64,000 bases of DNA from Endobacterium cereale (GCF_009617585.1 NZ_WIXI01000042.1:1-64000); one strand, 5' to 3'; shown: positions 1 to 8,445, counted from the stretch's first letter. The notes: a model not told the origin generated them from the sequence alone. Program-made: numbers and translations.

Positions 1-2
1 GC

Positions 3-23
3 GGCGGAGTAAAACCAGGCCAC
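3..23 (+). repeat. Left terminal inverted repeat of IS21 element
   Basis: GGCGGAGTAAAA followed by CCAGGCCAC. The complement of 2732-2752 reads GGCGGAGTAAAA followed by TCCGGCCAC, so the two ends differ at two positions. Confidence 0.85.
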
Positions 24-29
24 TATCGG

Positions 30-84
30 CGCACGCATGAGACCTCCGGGAGGGCGTAGCCCGAGCGGGGGTCTCATGCGTGCG
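30..84 (-). terminator. Stem-loop downstream of istB
   Basis: A perfect 15-bp inverted repeat (30-44 with 70-84, starting CGCACGCATGAGACC) encloses a 25-nt GC-rich loop between the istB stop and the element end. It could end istB transcription or shield the transposase genes from outside transcription. There is no clear U-tract, so intrinsic termination is an inference. Confidence 0.45.
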
Positions 85-104
85 TGGCGATTTTCACGGA
101 GGGT

Positions 105-1190
105 TTAGCCGGCCTTTCTGGCGCGGCTTTGGGCGAGACGATAGCTGTCGCCGTTCATCTCGAGGATGTTTACGTGGTGGGTGATGCGATCGAGCAGTGC
201 GCCCGTCAAACGCTCGGAACCCAAGGTTTCCGTCCATTCGTCAAACGGTAGATTGCTGGTGATCAGGGTGGCTCCGCGTTCGTATCGTTGCGAGATTAGC
301 TCGAACAGCAACTCCGCGCCGGTCTTCGACAGCGGCACGAAGCCCAGCTCATCGATGATGAGAAGCTGGTATGCAGCCATTTGCTTCTGGAAGCGAAGAA
401 GACGCCGCTCATCACGTGCCTCCATCATCTCGCTGACCAGGGCGGCGGCCGTGGTGAAGCCGACGGACATGCCCTTCTGGCATGCGGCCAAGCCGAGACC
501 GAGTGCGACATGCGTCTTGCCCGTGCCACTTGGCCCGAGAGCGATGACGTTCTCGCGTCGCTCGATCCACTCACATCGGGCCAGTTCCAGCACCTGCATC
601 TTGTTGAGTTTGGGGATGGCTACGAAGTCGAAGCTGTCGAGGCTTTTGACGACGGGGAATTTGGCCGCCTTGATACGGCGCTCGACCTTGCGGCGGTCCC
701 GTTCGATCATCTCTCTTTCGGAAAGCCGGAACAGGTATTCGACATGATCGACGCCGTCGGTGGCACATAGCCGGGCCAGCTTCTGGTACTCGCGCTGGAA
801 GGTCGGGAGCTTGAGGGTTTTGAGATAATGGGAGAGCAGGATCTCGGGCACTTCGTCACTCATGCCGCTTCTCCCGCATCCGATGACAGGAGGCGCATGT
901 ACGCCTTCGCCGATGTCGTCTCGACCGTCGCCTTCCTTGGGGATGGCGGCGAAGTCGAAGCTGTCCAAGCTTTTGACGACGGGGAATTTGGCCGCCTTGA
1001 TGCGGCGCTCGACCTTGCGGCGATCCCGTTCGATCATCTCCCTTTCGGAAAGCCGGAACAGGTATCCGACATGATCGGCACCCTCTGTGGCGCATAGCCG
1101 GGCCAGCTTCTGGTACTCGCGTTGGAAGGTCGGCAGCTTAAGCGTCTTGAGATAGTGGGCAAGCAGGATCTCTGGTGCTTCGGTACTCAT
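105..1190 (-). CDS. istB: IS21 helper ATPase IstB with duplicated N-terminus
   Basis: IstB is the AAA+ ATPase that assists IstA in IS21 transposition. The ATPase core is visible: Walker A (GPSGTGKTH), Walker B region (LLIIDELGF) and a later SNLPFDEW segment. A normal-length IstB of 252 aa starts at 863 (MSDEVPEILL). Here an in-frame 109-codon duplication lets translation start at 1190 (MSTEAPEILL) and run through, giving 361 aa with two N-terminal domains. The linker between them is the 3' end of istA read in another frame. Both start codons sit in the same ATGA context with the istA tail upstream, so either product is possible. Confidence 0.85.
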   Translation of the reverse strand: MSTEAPEILLAHYLKTLKLPTFQREYQKLARLCATEGADHVGYLFRLSEREMIERDRRKVERRIKAAKFPVVKSLDSFDFAAIPKEGDGRDDIGEGVHAPPVIGCGRSGMSDEVPEILLSHYLKTLKLPTFQREYQKLARLCATDGVDHVEYLFRLSEREMIERDRRKVERRIKAAKFPVVKSLDSFDFVAIPKLNKMQVLELARCEWIERRENVIALGPSGTGKTHVALGLGLAACQKGMSVGFTTAAALVSEMMEARDERRLLRFQKQMAAYQLLIIDELGFVPLSKTGAELLFELISQRYERGATLITSNLPFDEWTETLGSERLTGALLDRITHHVNILEMNGDSYRLAQSRARKAG

Positions 1191-1265
1191 GCCGCTTCTC
1201 CCGCATCCGATGACAGGAGGCGCATGTACGCCTTCGCCGATGTCGTCTCGACCGTCGCCTTCGGC
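612..1265 (-). repeat. 327-bp direct tandem duplication across the istA/istB junction
   Basis: Two direct copies (612-938 and 939-1265) are offset by exactly 327 bp and are in frame. They differ at roughly two dozen positions over most of their length. The last stretch of about 75 bp (861-936 and 1188-1263), covering the istA tail and istB start, is identical. The uneven divergence suggests recombination between two related IS21 copies rather than a recent simple duplication. Confidence 0.9.
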
Positions 1266-2683
1266 AGGTAGGGATAGATAGACAGGTCCAGTCGAGGCGG
1301 CCGGCGCTCCACCCGGCATAGGATCAGGTGCTTGACGGCGTCGAAGCCGATAGCTCCGAGCTGCAGGGCCTGCTTCACCGCCGCATGCAGGTCCGTAAGG
1401 TCGAAACTCTCCAGAAGACGGAGAACCTGCACGTACTCACGTCGGCCATGCTTTGCCATGCGGCCTTCCATCAGCCGGCGCAGCGTGGCGAATTCCTCTG
1501 GCAAGTCCCACCCCTGGAGAGGCGCTGCCTGATCCAGCGAATTGATCTTTTGCTCGATCAGCGGCAGGTAATGCACAGGATCGAAGATGACGTCTTCCCG
1601 TTCCCAGCTCCGGGGATGGCGGGCGATGATCTCGCCACGGCAGCCAATCACCACTTCGTCGACATAACCCCGGACCCAGACATCCTGATGGCCGTAGGCG
1701 ACCGGCACGGAATAGTCGTTGGTCTTGTAGCGAACGAGCGACTGGGCTGTTACCTTGACGCCGGCCTGGTCGCACGCATCGAAAGGCGATGCCGGTAACA
1801 TGCGCATGGCAGCCAGATCCCGTTGTAGCCGCTCCCCGATCGTCCCGCTCTCGCCGCGTAGCCTGTCGCTCTGGCGCTTGCGGCATTGCTCTTCCAGCCA
1901 GACGTTGAACGCCTCCCATGTTGGAAACTGTGGGATCGGGACCATAAAGTTGCGCCTGCTATAGCCGACGAGACCCTCGACATTCCCTTTATCGTTGCCC
2001 TTTCCCGGACGACCATAACGATCCCGGATCAGGTAATGGGACAAGAAGCCGCTGAACAGCGCCGCGCGCTTGCGTGTTCCATCAGGCAGGATCTTTGCCA
2101 CGAGGCAGCGATCGTTGTCGTAGACGATCGACTGCGGCACGGCCCCGAAGAACGCGAACGCATGGATGTGGCCGTCGACCCAGGCCTCCGATACTGCCGC
2201 GGGATAAGCCCGGACATAGCAGCCGTCGCTATGCGGCAGATCCAGCACAAAGAAGTGGGCTTTCCGCTCCACGCCGCCGATCACCACCATCGCCTCACCG
2301 AAGTCGGCCTGCCCATGGCCCGGCGGGTGAGCCAGCGGCACGAACACTTCCTGGCGACGCTGATCCCGCTCGCGCATGTAATCCTTGATGATCGTGTAGC
2401 CACCGGTGAAGCCGCGCTCGTCCCGGAGCCGGTCGAACACCCGCTTGGCCGTGTGGCGCTGCTTGCGCGGCACCTTCACGTCCTCATCGAGCCAATGATC
2501 AATTGTCGAGACGAACGCATCCAGCTTCGGCCGCCGGATCGGCAACTGACGCTGATAGCCCGGCGGCGTCGAATACGACAACATCTTAGCAACGCTGTCG
2601 CGAGATATGTTGAAATGCTTTGCAGCCTGACGCCGGGTCATCCCCTCCGACACGGCCAAGCGAACCTTGAGATACAATTCCAC
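1187..2683 (-). CDS. istA: IS21 transposase IstA
   Basis: IstA is the DDE transposase of IS21 elements. The 498-aa product has an N-terminal helix-turn-helix (GMTRRQAAKHFNISRDSV) and a DDE integrase core: D in GQADFGEAMVV, D in SIVYDNDRCLV, and E in NDKGNVEGLVGY. A GTG start at 2683 is preceded by a purine-rich AAGGGGAT stretch. Its TGA stop overlaps an istB ATG. The frame is intact, so the element may still be active unless the duplicated istB prevents it. Confidence 0.92.
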   Translation of the reverse strand: MELYLKVRLAVSEGMTRRQAAKHFNISRDSVAKMLSYSTPPGYQRQLPIRRPKLDAFVSTIDHWLDEDVKVPRKQRHTAKRVFDRLRDERGFTGGYTIIKDYMRERDQRRQEVFVPLAHPPGHGQADFGEAMVVIGGVERKAHFFVLDLPHSDGCYVRAYPAAVSEAWVDGHIHAFAFFGAVPQSIVYDNDRCLVAKILPDGTRKRAALFSGFLSHYLIRDRYGRPGKGNDKGNVEGLVGYSRRNFMVPIPQFPTWEAFNVWLEEQCRKRQSDRLRGESGTIGERLQRDLAAMRMLPASPFDACDQAGVKVTAQSLVRYKTNDYSVPVAYGHQDVWVRGYVDEVVIGCRGEIIARHPRSWEREDVIFDPVHYLPLIEQKINSLDQAAPLQGWDLPEEFATLRRLMEGRMAKHGRREYVQVLRLLESFDLTDLHAAVKQALQLGAIGFDAVKHLILCRVERRPPRLDLSIYPYLPKATVETTSAKAYMRLLSSDAGEAA

Positions 2684-2752
2684 GGTGTAGATCCCCTTGT
2701 CCCTCCTGCTTCCAATGCAGAAGGAAGATAGGTGGCCGGATTTTACTCCGCC

Positions 2753-3197
2753 CCTACGGCGTGATTATCGCGCCGTTACCGTGGCAGACTTTTGCACCGC
2801 CGCTCTCACAAATTGGCTCATCCCGTCGCTAATTGAGAAGATGATTCGCGGCGACAGGCCCCAAACAACAAGCGGCCGTCAGCTCGCGGACTATCTATTT
2901 ATAGACGATGTCGGCCAAGCCGTTCTTTCTGTCGCCGAACATGCCGCGGCCCAGGGGATCTTCAATCTTGGTTCCGGTCGCCCCGTTTCGGTCAGGACCA
3001 TCGTAGAAACCATTCGGAATATCATCGCTCCAGACATGAATCTGGTATTTGGGGAAGTTCCACATAGTGCCAACCAAGTCTGGCATATGGAGGCCGATAT
3101 AACACGGCTCACGTCTTTGACAGGGTTTTCGCCAAGTGTCAGTATTGATGAGGGCTTGCGTCTGACAGCCGATTGGCACAAAGCGCGCCTACCGTGA
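2753..3197 (+). pseudogene. 3' fragment of an NAD-dependent sugar epimerase/dehydratase, cut by IS21
   Basis: The reading frame entering from the IS right end encodes the C-terminal part of an extended SDR nucleotide-sugar enzyme. Visible segments are a IPSLIEKMIRGD helix, the ADYLFIDDVGQAV motif, NLGSGRPVSVRTIVETI, and a final ADITRLTSLTGFSP plus DEGLRLTADW tail. These are typical of UDP-glucose-4-epimerase-like enzymes. The Rossmann domain and the catalytic Tyr-Lys are missing. The residues just after the IS junction (about 2753-2810) do not resemble the family, so the break is not perfectly clean. It is followed 7 bp later by gtrA. Substrate cannot be told. Confidence 0.75.
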
Positions 3198-3204
3198 GGC
3201 TGCC

Positions 3205-3594
3205 ATGTTTTCTGTGAAGCCTTTACGCCTAGTTCGCTTGGTGCGTTTCGGCTTTGTCGGAGTGCTTAACACGGTGTTCGGTTATGGCTTCTATTTCCTG
3301 CTCGTATATGTCGGGATGTTGCCAGAACTTGCCCTCCTTGGTGCAACGGTTCTCGGAGTCGTGTTTAATTTTTTTACAACGGCTCGACTTGTCTTTCGTA
3401 ACAGAGACAATCGTTTGATCGGCCGTTTTGCTTTGACCTATGTAATCATCTATCTTGTCAATGCTCTTGTATTGAGACTGCTGATCGCCACTGGCGCAGA
3501 TCCATTTCTGTCTCAAGCCGCCATTCTTCCATTTACCACGCTGGGCGCGTTTGCCATCATGCGGATTTATGTCTTTCGGGAAGCACAGCCATGA
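3205..3594 (+). CDS. GtrA-family membrane protein (lipid-linked sugar flippase type)
   Basis: The 129-aa product has about four hydrophobic helices and the GtrA signature start (RFGFVGVLNTVFGYGFYF), with a conserved NFFTTARLVFRN loop. GtrA-family proteins are proposed to flip undecaprenyl-phosphate sugars across the inner membrane, working with a GtrB glycosyltransferase. That partner follows directly with an ATGA overlap. Base composition is visibly more AT-rich than the flanking rhizobial genes, which fits a transferred surface-polysaccharide block. Confidence 0.85.
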   Translation: MFSVKPLRLVRLVRFGFVGVLNTVFGYGFYFLLVYVGMLPELALLGATVLGVVFNFFTTARLVFRNRDNRLIGRFALTYVIIYLVNALVLRLLIATGADPFLSQAAILPFTTLGAFAIMRIYVFREAQP

Positions 3595-4577
3595 AAACCA
3601 TTTCGGTGATTTCACCTGCTTATAATGAAGTAGAGAATGTCCGTCTTTGCTATGAACGTCTGAAAGCGATCTTTGCGGAGCATTTGCCCGATTATCGTTT
3701 GGAGCATATTTTTGCGGATAACGCCTCCAGCGACGGGACAGTCGACATATTACGGGAAATTGCTGCGGCCGATGCGAGCGTGAAGGTCATTTTGAACTCT
3801 CGCAACTTTGGCCCCTTTCGGTCTCTCTTCAACGGATTGCGATACGCTACGGGCGATGCGGTGGTCGTGTTCATGCCGGTGGATATGCAGGACCCGCCGG
3901 AACTCATTCCAGAATTCGTGCGCTATTGGGAGCAGGGAATTGAAGTCGTTGCGGGCGCAAGGGCCGTGCGGGAAGAGACCTGGCTGCTACGCAAGTGCCG
4001 ATCTGTGTTCTATCATCTCGTCAATTCGCTGTCCGATTTCGAAATAACGCCAAATGTGGGCGAGTTCCAGTTAATAGACCGCAAGGTTTGGGATGCCATC
4101 ATGCAATATGATGACCACTACCCCTATGTGCGAGGGATCATTGCCTCTGTCGGGTTCAAGCGTCTTATTGTTCCTTATACGTGGGGCGAACGTAAACGAG
4201 GCATTTCGAAAAACAACTTTCCTCGCCTTATCGATCAAGCCCTCAATGGGATATTTTCGTTCACGAATGCACCCATGCGATTGTGCATCTATCTGGGTTT
4301 CACGATTGCAGCGATATGCATCGCATACGCATTATTCTCTATTTCAATGTTCCTGTTCTTTCCCACTCCTGCACCAAGAGGGACAGCGACAATCATAGCA
4401 TCAATATTTTTCCTCTCGGGAATACAATTAGCATTTATCGGTATGCTGGGAGAATACGTCACCTCAATACACTCGCAAGTCCGAAAGCGCCCTTTGGTCG
4501 TAGAGCGCGAGCGATTGAACATAGATGAAAAGTACTCGCCGAAAAGCAGCAATCGGTCTTTGGAATTGATCGAATAG
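3591..4577 (+). CDS. GtrB-like polyprenyl-phosphate glycosyltransferase (GT2)
   Basis: This 328-aa family-2 glycosyltransferase transfers a sugar to undecaprenyl phosphate on the cytoplasmic face. Visible are SPAYNE (residues 8-13), DNASSDGT (43-50) and the acidic site PVDMQDPPE with D98 and D101. Two transmembrane helices near the C-terminus (about 228-250 and 262-285) anchor it, as in GtrB/DPM1-like proteins. The start overlaps the gtrA stop, so the two are translationally coupled. With the upstream epimerase it probably formed a glycan-decoration operon. The attached sugar is unknown. Confidence 0.88.
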   Translation: MKTISVISPAYNEVENVRLCYERLKAIFAEHLPDYRLEHIFADNASSDGTVDILREIAAADASVKVILNSRNFGPFRSLFNGLRYATGDAVVVFMPVDMQDPPELIPEFVRYWEQGIEVVAGARAVREETWLLRKCRSVFYHLVNSLSDFEITPNVGEFQLIDRKVWDAIMQYDDHYPYVRGIIASVGFKRLIVPYTWGERKRGISKNNFPRLIDQALNGIFSFTNAPMRLCIYLGFTIAAICIAYALFSISMFLFFPTPAPRGTATIIASIFFLSGIQLAFIGMLGEYVTSIHSQVRKRPLVVERERLNIDEKYSPKSSNRSLELIE

Positions 4578-4797
4578 CTTGGGCCAATTAGAGAGTTAAG
4601 CTGCGCGATCGGACCGACATTCAATCCCAGCGGGTGCCCGAAGCATAACTGGAAGCTGCCGCTCGAGGTTCGAACACTCCGACAGATCTAGGAGCGGCCT
4701 ATACATCAGACAATCTTGACTGCATGGCAAGGGTGGCGGAAAGGGTGTTCTGGCTATTGCACCAACCGGCTAATACCAACCGTCATTGATCAGAACC
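4578..4797. other. Intergenic stretch between gtrB and IS remnants
   Basis: About 220 bp with no convincing reading frame, hairpin or promoter. It ends at the first IS3-family left end. Confidence 0.5.
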
Positions 4798-4992
4798 TGA
4801 ACTGCCCCCCATTTCACCCGGACAGTCGGCATCAGCACAGGCTTATGTCTCACGCGTATCGACACGTTTGAATTGCTGACGGGTGATGTTCGCCGTAGGC
4901 GGTGGACAACCGAGCAGAAGCTGACAATTATTGATCAGAGTTTCGAACCAGGCGAGACGGTATCTTCGACCGCTAGCCGCCATGGCGTTGCG
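4798..4992 (+). mobile_element. Truncated left end of an IS3-family (IS2-group) element
   Basis: The sequence begins with a left terminal repeat (TGAACTGCCCCCCATTTCACCCG...) that is the inverse of the repeat at about 6656-6681. It continues into the start of an orfA reading ...VRRRRWTTEQK, FEPGETVS and HGVAPN, and then stops abruptly. The same segment recurs from 5365 at lower than full identity. This is therefore a separate, older, broken copy. Confidence 0.65.
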
Positions 4993-5362
4993 CCCAATCT
5001 GGACTTGCTTCGGAAAAGTGGAGAGGTTTGCTTCAGTTGAAGGGAAGCCGTAATGATGAAGAGAGTGCCCTTTACGAAGGACTTCGAGCGCGAAGCCGTT
5101 CGCCTTGCCGAAACTAGCGGCCGCACGCGGCGCTAGATTGCTGATGATCTGGGGATGGGATTGTCGACGTTGACGTGGCGGCTCAGCTGCAACCGGGATG
5201 CCATCATGGATGAACCCGCCGTCGCGAAGGCGATGAGGATATGGCAGATGAACTCAAACGGCTGCGGCGCGAGAACGAGGTTTTGCGTCAGGAGCGGGAT
5301 ATTCTGAAATTTTATGGTAAACGACTTCTTGCAGGAACTCTATCTGAATGTTGTGGTTCGCC
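4993..5362 (+). pseudogene. Decayed OrfA of a second IS3-family element (IS51-like)
   Basis: From 5053 the frame reads MMKRVPFTKDFEREAVRLAE then SGRTRR and a TAG stop. It continues in frame with IADDLGMGLSTL. A later frame encodes ELKRLRRENEVLRQERDILK. Together these are the N-terminal helix-turn-helix and coiled coil of an IS3-family OrfA, broken by a stop and a frameshift. It lies between two copies of an IS2-group left end, so elements have inserted next to or into each other. Confidence 0.6.
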
Positions 5363-5445
5363 AATGAACTGGCCGCACTTTCACCCGGACAGTCGGCATA
5401 AGCAGAAAGGCTCAAGCACAGGCTTGAGGACAGGTTTATATCCAA

Positions 5446-5826
5446 CGCGTATCGACGCGTTGAATTGCTGATTGGTGATGTTCGCCGCAGGCGTTGGACA
5501 ACCGAGCAAAAGGTGACGATCATCGAACAGAGTTTCGAACCAGGCGAGACGGTATCTTCGACCGCTCATCGTCACGGCGTTGCGCCCAACTGCTTTACTG
5601 GTGGCGCAGGCTTTTGAGCGAGGGAGGTGCTGCAGCCGTGGATTCTGACGAGCCGGTTGTCGGCAATTCGGAAGTAAAGAAGCTGGAGGATCGCGTCCGC
5701 GAGTTGGAGCGTATGCTCGGCCGCAAGACGATGGAGGTCGAAATCCTCCGTGAAGCACTTTCCAAAGCGGACTCAAAAAAACGGATATCGCGGCCGATCT
5801 TGTTGCCGAAGGATGGTTCCCGATGA
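5446..5826 (+). pseudogene. IS2-group transposase OrfA, frameshifted
   Basis: The first part reads VELLIGDVRRRRWT, SFEPGETVSSTAHRHGVAPN, a helix-turn-helix. Near 5591 one base is missing. The frame then changes to LYWWRRLLSEGG and the coiled coil EVKKLEDRVRELERML, ending at 5826. The intact family sequence would run APNQLYRWRRLL through this point, which locates the lesion. The exact start is uncertain. Confidence 0.65.
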
Positions 5827-6649
5827 AGACCGTCGCAGAGACGTTGGGCATCTCCCGATCCAACCTCATCGAGCGGCTGAAAGATAAATCAAAGTCGCGT
5901 GGGCCATACAACAAGGTCGAGGATGCAGACCTTTTGCCGATCATTCGCAGGCTGGTGGATCAGAGGTCAACCTATGGCTATCGGCGGATCGCCGTGCTCC
6001 TCAATCGCGAAAGGCGATCCGCCGATAAGCCTGTCGTCAACGCAAAACGGGTTCATCGCATCATGGGCAACCACGCCATGCTGCTGGAGAAGCATACGGC
6101 CGTTCGCAATGGCCGCCTCGACAACGGCAAGGTCATGGTCATGCGCTCCAACTTGCGCTGGTGCTCGGACGGTCTGGAGTTCACCTGCTGGGATGGCGAG
6201 GTCATTCGTCTCGCCTTCATCTCGACACCTTCGACCGCGAGATCATCGCTTGGGCGGCAGTCGCAAATGCAGGCATCTCCGGCTCGGATGTGCGCGACAT
6301 GATGCTGGAAGCAGTCGAGAAGCGCTTCCATGCAACCCGAGTCCCGCATGCTATCGAGCATCTCTTTGACAATGGTTCAGCCTACACAGCGCGGGACACG
6401 AGGCTGTTTGCCCAGGCGCTCAATCTGACGCCATGCTTCACGCCGGTCGCCAGCCCCCAGTCGAACGGAATGTCAGAGGCATTCGTCAAAACCCTGAAAG
6501 GGGATTACGTGCGCATATCAGCTCTGCCAGACGCCGAAACGGCGCTCCGACTCATCGACGGATGGATCGAAGACTACAACGAAATCCATCCCCATTCCGC
6601 GCTCAAGATGGCTTCCCCTCGGCAGTTCATCAGGGCTAAATCAAACTAG
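5823..6649 (+). pseudogene. IS2-group transposase OrfB, frameshifted
   Basis: OrfB (DDE recombinase) starts at 5823 with MKTVAETLGISRSNLIER and shows the YGYRRI and MRSNLRWCSDG segments. Near 6215 the frame breaks. The remainder continues in another frame as LDTFDREIIAWA, the second Asp in LFDNGSAY and the glutamate region SNGMSEAFVKTLK, ending at 6649. The catalytic residues are therefore split between two frames. Confidence 0.75.
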
Positions 6650-6712
6650 CCGATTTGTCCGGCAAAATGGGGGGCACTCCAGCCAAATAGTATGATTGCG
6701 GGTTGGGGTTTA

Positions 6713-6741
6713 ACCACCGATAAGCACTGCTTATCGGTGGT
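6713..6741. terminator. Perfect 14-bp hairpin between IS remnant and the T6SS island
   Basis: ACCACCGATAAGCA and TGCTTATCGGTGGT are separated by one base, giving a very tight cruciform or hairpin. It lies about 65 bp past the PAAR stop, so it could end the minus-strand T6SS transcript. No U-tract follows on either strand. Its near-zero loop also allows a protein-binding palindrome. Confidence 0.4.
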
Positions 6742-6805
6742 CAGCTAATTCCCGCTTCAGTTTGGTTGACCTCCATCGTAGCGTTTGATGGCACCCGTTC
6801 AACAC

Positions 6806-7105
6806 CTACTCAAATGTGATCCATGGCACGCCCTGAACGAGCCGCCCGCCATGTTCACAGGCGTCCCCTATCCGCGCTACCTTCTTGCCATTGATCTTTG
6901 CGATTGAAGAACCACCGGTAATGCCGGCCGTGGTCGGCACGCCAGTGCAAATGCACTTGTCGTTGACAGTCGCTACCGGCACGCCTTCGACACAGACGAA
7001 ATTCTGTGCCGTCGAGACAACCGGACCGCCCACATGCGGACGTGGTCCGGGGGCCACCATCGGGCAGATATGCATGTGGCCTTTGAGTGTGACAAAACTG
7101 CCCAT
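6806..7105 (-). CDS. PAAR-domain type VI spike tip protein
   Basis: The 99-aa protein is a stand-alone PAAR-type tip that caps the VgrG trimer and sharpens the type VI spike. The typical glycine/proline-rich cone repeats are present: GHMHICPMVAPGPRPHVGG, the ATVNDKCICTG segment and a CEHGG motif near the end. The His and Cys residues are the likely zinc ligands. It is the last gene of the minus-strand vgrG operon, 25 bp after the immunity gene. It probably serves one or both effectors upstream. Confidence 0.85.
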   Translation of the reverse strand: MGSFVTLKGHMHICPMVAPGPRPHVGGPVVSTAQNFVCVEGVPVATVNDKCICTGVPTTAGITGGSSIAKINGKKVARIGDACEHGGRLVQGVPWITFE

Positions 7106-7130
7106 AACCAGCCTCCTGGAAGATCACGCG

Positions 7131-7805
7131 TTATTGGCGACCGAGTTCACGCACAAACTCGCTGCCACCGTCTTCTACACGGCTAAGACGGATTGGGCCC
7201 AAATCGGCAAGGAGATGAAAATGCTCAATCGCCGAGACTTTTTTCAAACTATCAAGAGCGCCGCTGCCGCCCATCGCAAGCGCAGGAAAGTAGCCATAAA
7301 CTTCGCCGAACTTCAACGCCCCATGTGTCTTCAGGAATTTCGAAAGGACAAATTTTTCGGTTGCCGGGTCGAGAAGATCGTAGAAGTCATTGTCAAGGTA
7401 GAGGACCGAACTAACCAGCACCCCCATGCCTTCTGATTTCTTGTTTCTGTTTATCAGGCCCGTCGCCTCAAGGCGCGGAAGATCGATTTCAAACGTCTCA
7501 TTCCAATCCGCATTCCAGACAAACAGTCGCCCCGTTGCGCCATAGCCATAAATAAATGTTCGATCCGGTGTGAAATCTGGATCTCCAGCGAAAATCTTTT
7601 CGCTGAGCTCGGCCATGTCATGAGGATTGCAGAATTGGAATCGGCCCTGCCGCCAGACTCCTAGACCTGCCTCTCTCCAGAACTGCAGGAATTCCTCCGG
7701 GAATGCACTCTGCAGCGAAGCCAAGGTGTCATCGTCGACCGACCGCTGGTCGGAAAACGCACCGTTTTTGGAAAGAAGGTACTCAAAATCCTCATGCATA
7801 TTCAT
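7131..7805 (-). CDS. Tdi-like immunity protein (GAD-like plus DUF1851)
   Basis: The 224-aa protein has a GAD-like N-terminal region (FPEEFLQFWREAGLG, about residues 35-50) and a C-terminal DUF1851-type region (EVYGYFPALAMGGSG, then EHFHLLADLGPIRLS). This is the architecture of Tdi immunity proteins that protect Agrobacterium from its Tde DNases. The start at 7805 is chosen because its ATG overlaps the TGA of the upstream nuclease gene (ATGA), the usual coupling for an effector/immunity pair. It should act in the cytoplasm by binding the nuclease domain. Confidence 0.85.
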   Translation of the reverse strand: MNMHEDFEYLLSKNGAFSDQRSVDDDTLASLQSAFPEEFLQFWREAGLGVWRQGRFQFCNPHDMAELSEKIFAGDPDFTPDRTFIYGYGATGRLFVWNADWNETFEIDLPRLEATGLINRNKKSEGMGVLVSSVLYLDNDFYDLLDPATEKFVLSKFLKTHGALKFGEVYGYFPALAMGGSGALDSLKKVSAIEHFHLLADLGPIRLSRVEDGGSEFVRELGRQ

Positions 7806-8437
7806 CAGACTCCCGGCTTGCACCGCTGCAATTTGATACTCATGTTTTCCGCCCCACTTTTCTTCGCATCCTGCGCCATGTCCAGCAATTCTTGCCGGCG
7901 ACTGGACCAGCTGCCGCCTATGGAGCGGTTTTCACTTTTAGGCCCGACACCCGACATGGAGCCGTCGCCGCCACCAGCCCAGTCGAGCGTATGCAGGGCA
8001 TCCATGCCTTTCATCATCCGGCTGACCTCGCTTTTGACAACCCGGTCACGCTCTGCAGCGCCCACTCCTCCTTGGCGCAATTCGTTATCCAGCATGCGTT
8101 CCAGCTCGCGACTCGCCTTCGCTCTTTCCCCGGCGCGAGCATTACCGTCACTTGGTCTGCCCTTAAAATTCTTGAGCGCGGTTTCCAGTTCATCAGGCGT
8201 CAGGTTATTGAGCGCGGCTTCCTGCATTTCGAGCTGACGATCCAGCTCTTCATCTGTGCCTTTCTTGCCTTTTTTGAAGCATTTAACCCGCTGCTTGCAA
8301 TTTTTGCAGATCTTCCCGCCCCTTTTGCCGAGACGTTTCAACGTCTGCTTGGATTGGTTCTTCAGATACTGCTTGAGCACTTTTTTTGCCGCGAGGCGCA
8401 CAAGTATCGCGCCGACAATAACAACAGGTGCAGCCAT
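7805..8437 (-). CDS. Tde-like type VI DNase effector (Ntox15/toxin_43, HxxD)
   Basis: The 210-aa protein starts with a hydrophobic helix (residues 1-20) and a basic stretch with Cys44, Cys47 and Cys53. It ends in a toxin domain (about 135-205) containing ALHTLDWAGGG, where H149 and D152 form the HxxD motif. A family-typical NRSIGGSWSSRR segment follows. In Agrobacterium, HxxD proteins of this family (Tde1, Tde2) are type VI-delivered DNases. It lies 8 bp downstream of a DUF4123 adaptor gene and overlaps its immunity gene, as in tap-tde-tdi modules. Nuclease activity is inferred. Confidence 0.85.
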   Translation of the reverse strand: MAAPVVIVGAILVRLAAKKVLKQYLKNQSKQTLKRLGKRGGKICKNCKQRVKCFKKGKKGTDEELDRQLEMQEAALNNLTPDELETALKNFKGRPSDGNARAGERAKASRELERMLDNELRQGGVGAAERDRVVKSEVSRMMKGMDALHTLDWAGGGDGSMSGVGPKSENRSIGGSWSSRRQELLDMAQDAKKSGAENMSIKLQRCKPGV

Positions 8438-8445
8438 TGGTATCT

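Larger units (their letters stand above)
3..2752 (-). mobile_element. IS21-family insertion sequence
   Basis: The element is bounded by near-perfect terminal inverted repeats of about 21 bp, at 3-23 and 2732-2752, which match at 19 of 21 positions. It carries the IS21-type gene pair istA and istB on the minus strand, joined by an ATGA overlap. It has interrupted a sugar-epimerase gene whose 3' part follows at 2753. The left flank lies outside the window, so the target duplication cannot be checked. The element also carries a 327-bp internal duplication (612-1265). The exact outer tip could be a few bases further out than given. Confidence 0.9.
5365..6682 (+). mobile_element. Full-length but decayed IS3-family (IS2-group) element
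   Basis: The left end at 5365 (TGAACTGGCCGCACTTTCACCCG) and the right end near 6656-6681 are inverted repeats. The element has the two-gene orfA/orfB layout, with orfB starting at 5823 inside the end of orfA. Both genes carry a frameshift, so no intact transposase is made. Confidence 0.75.
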
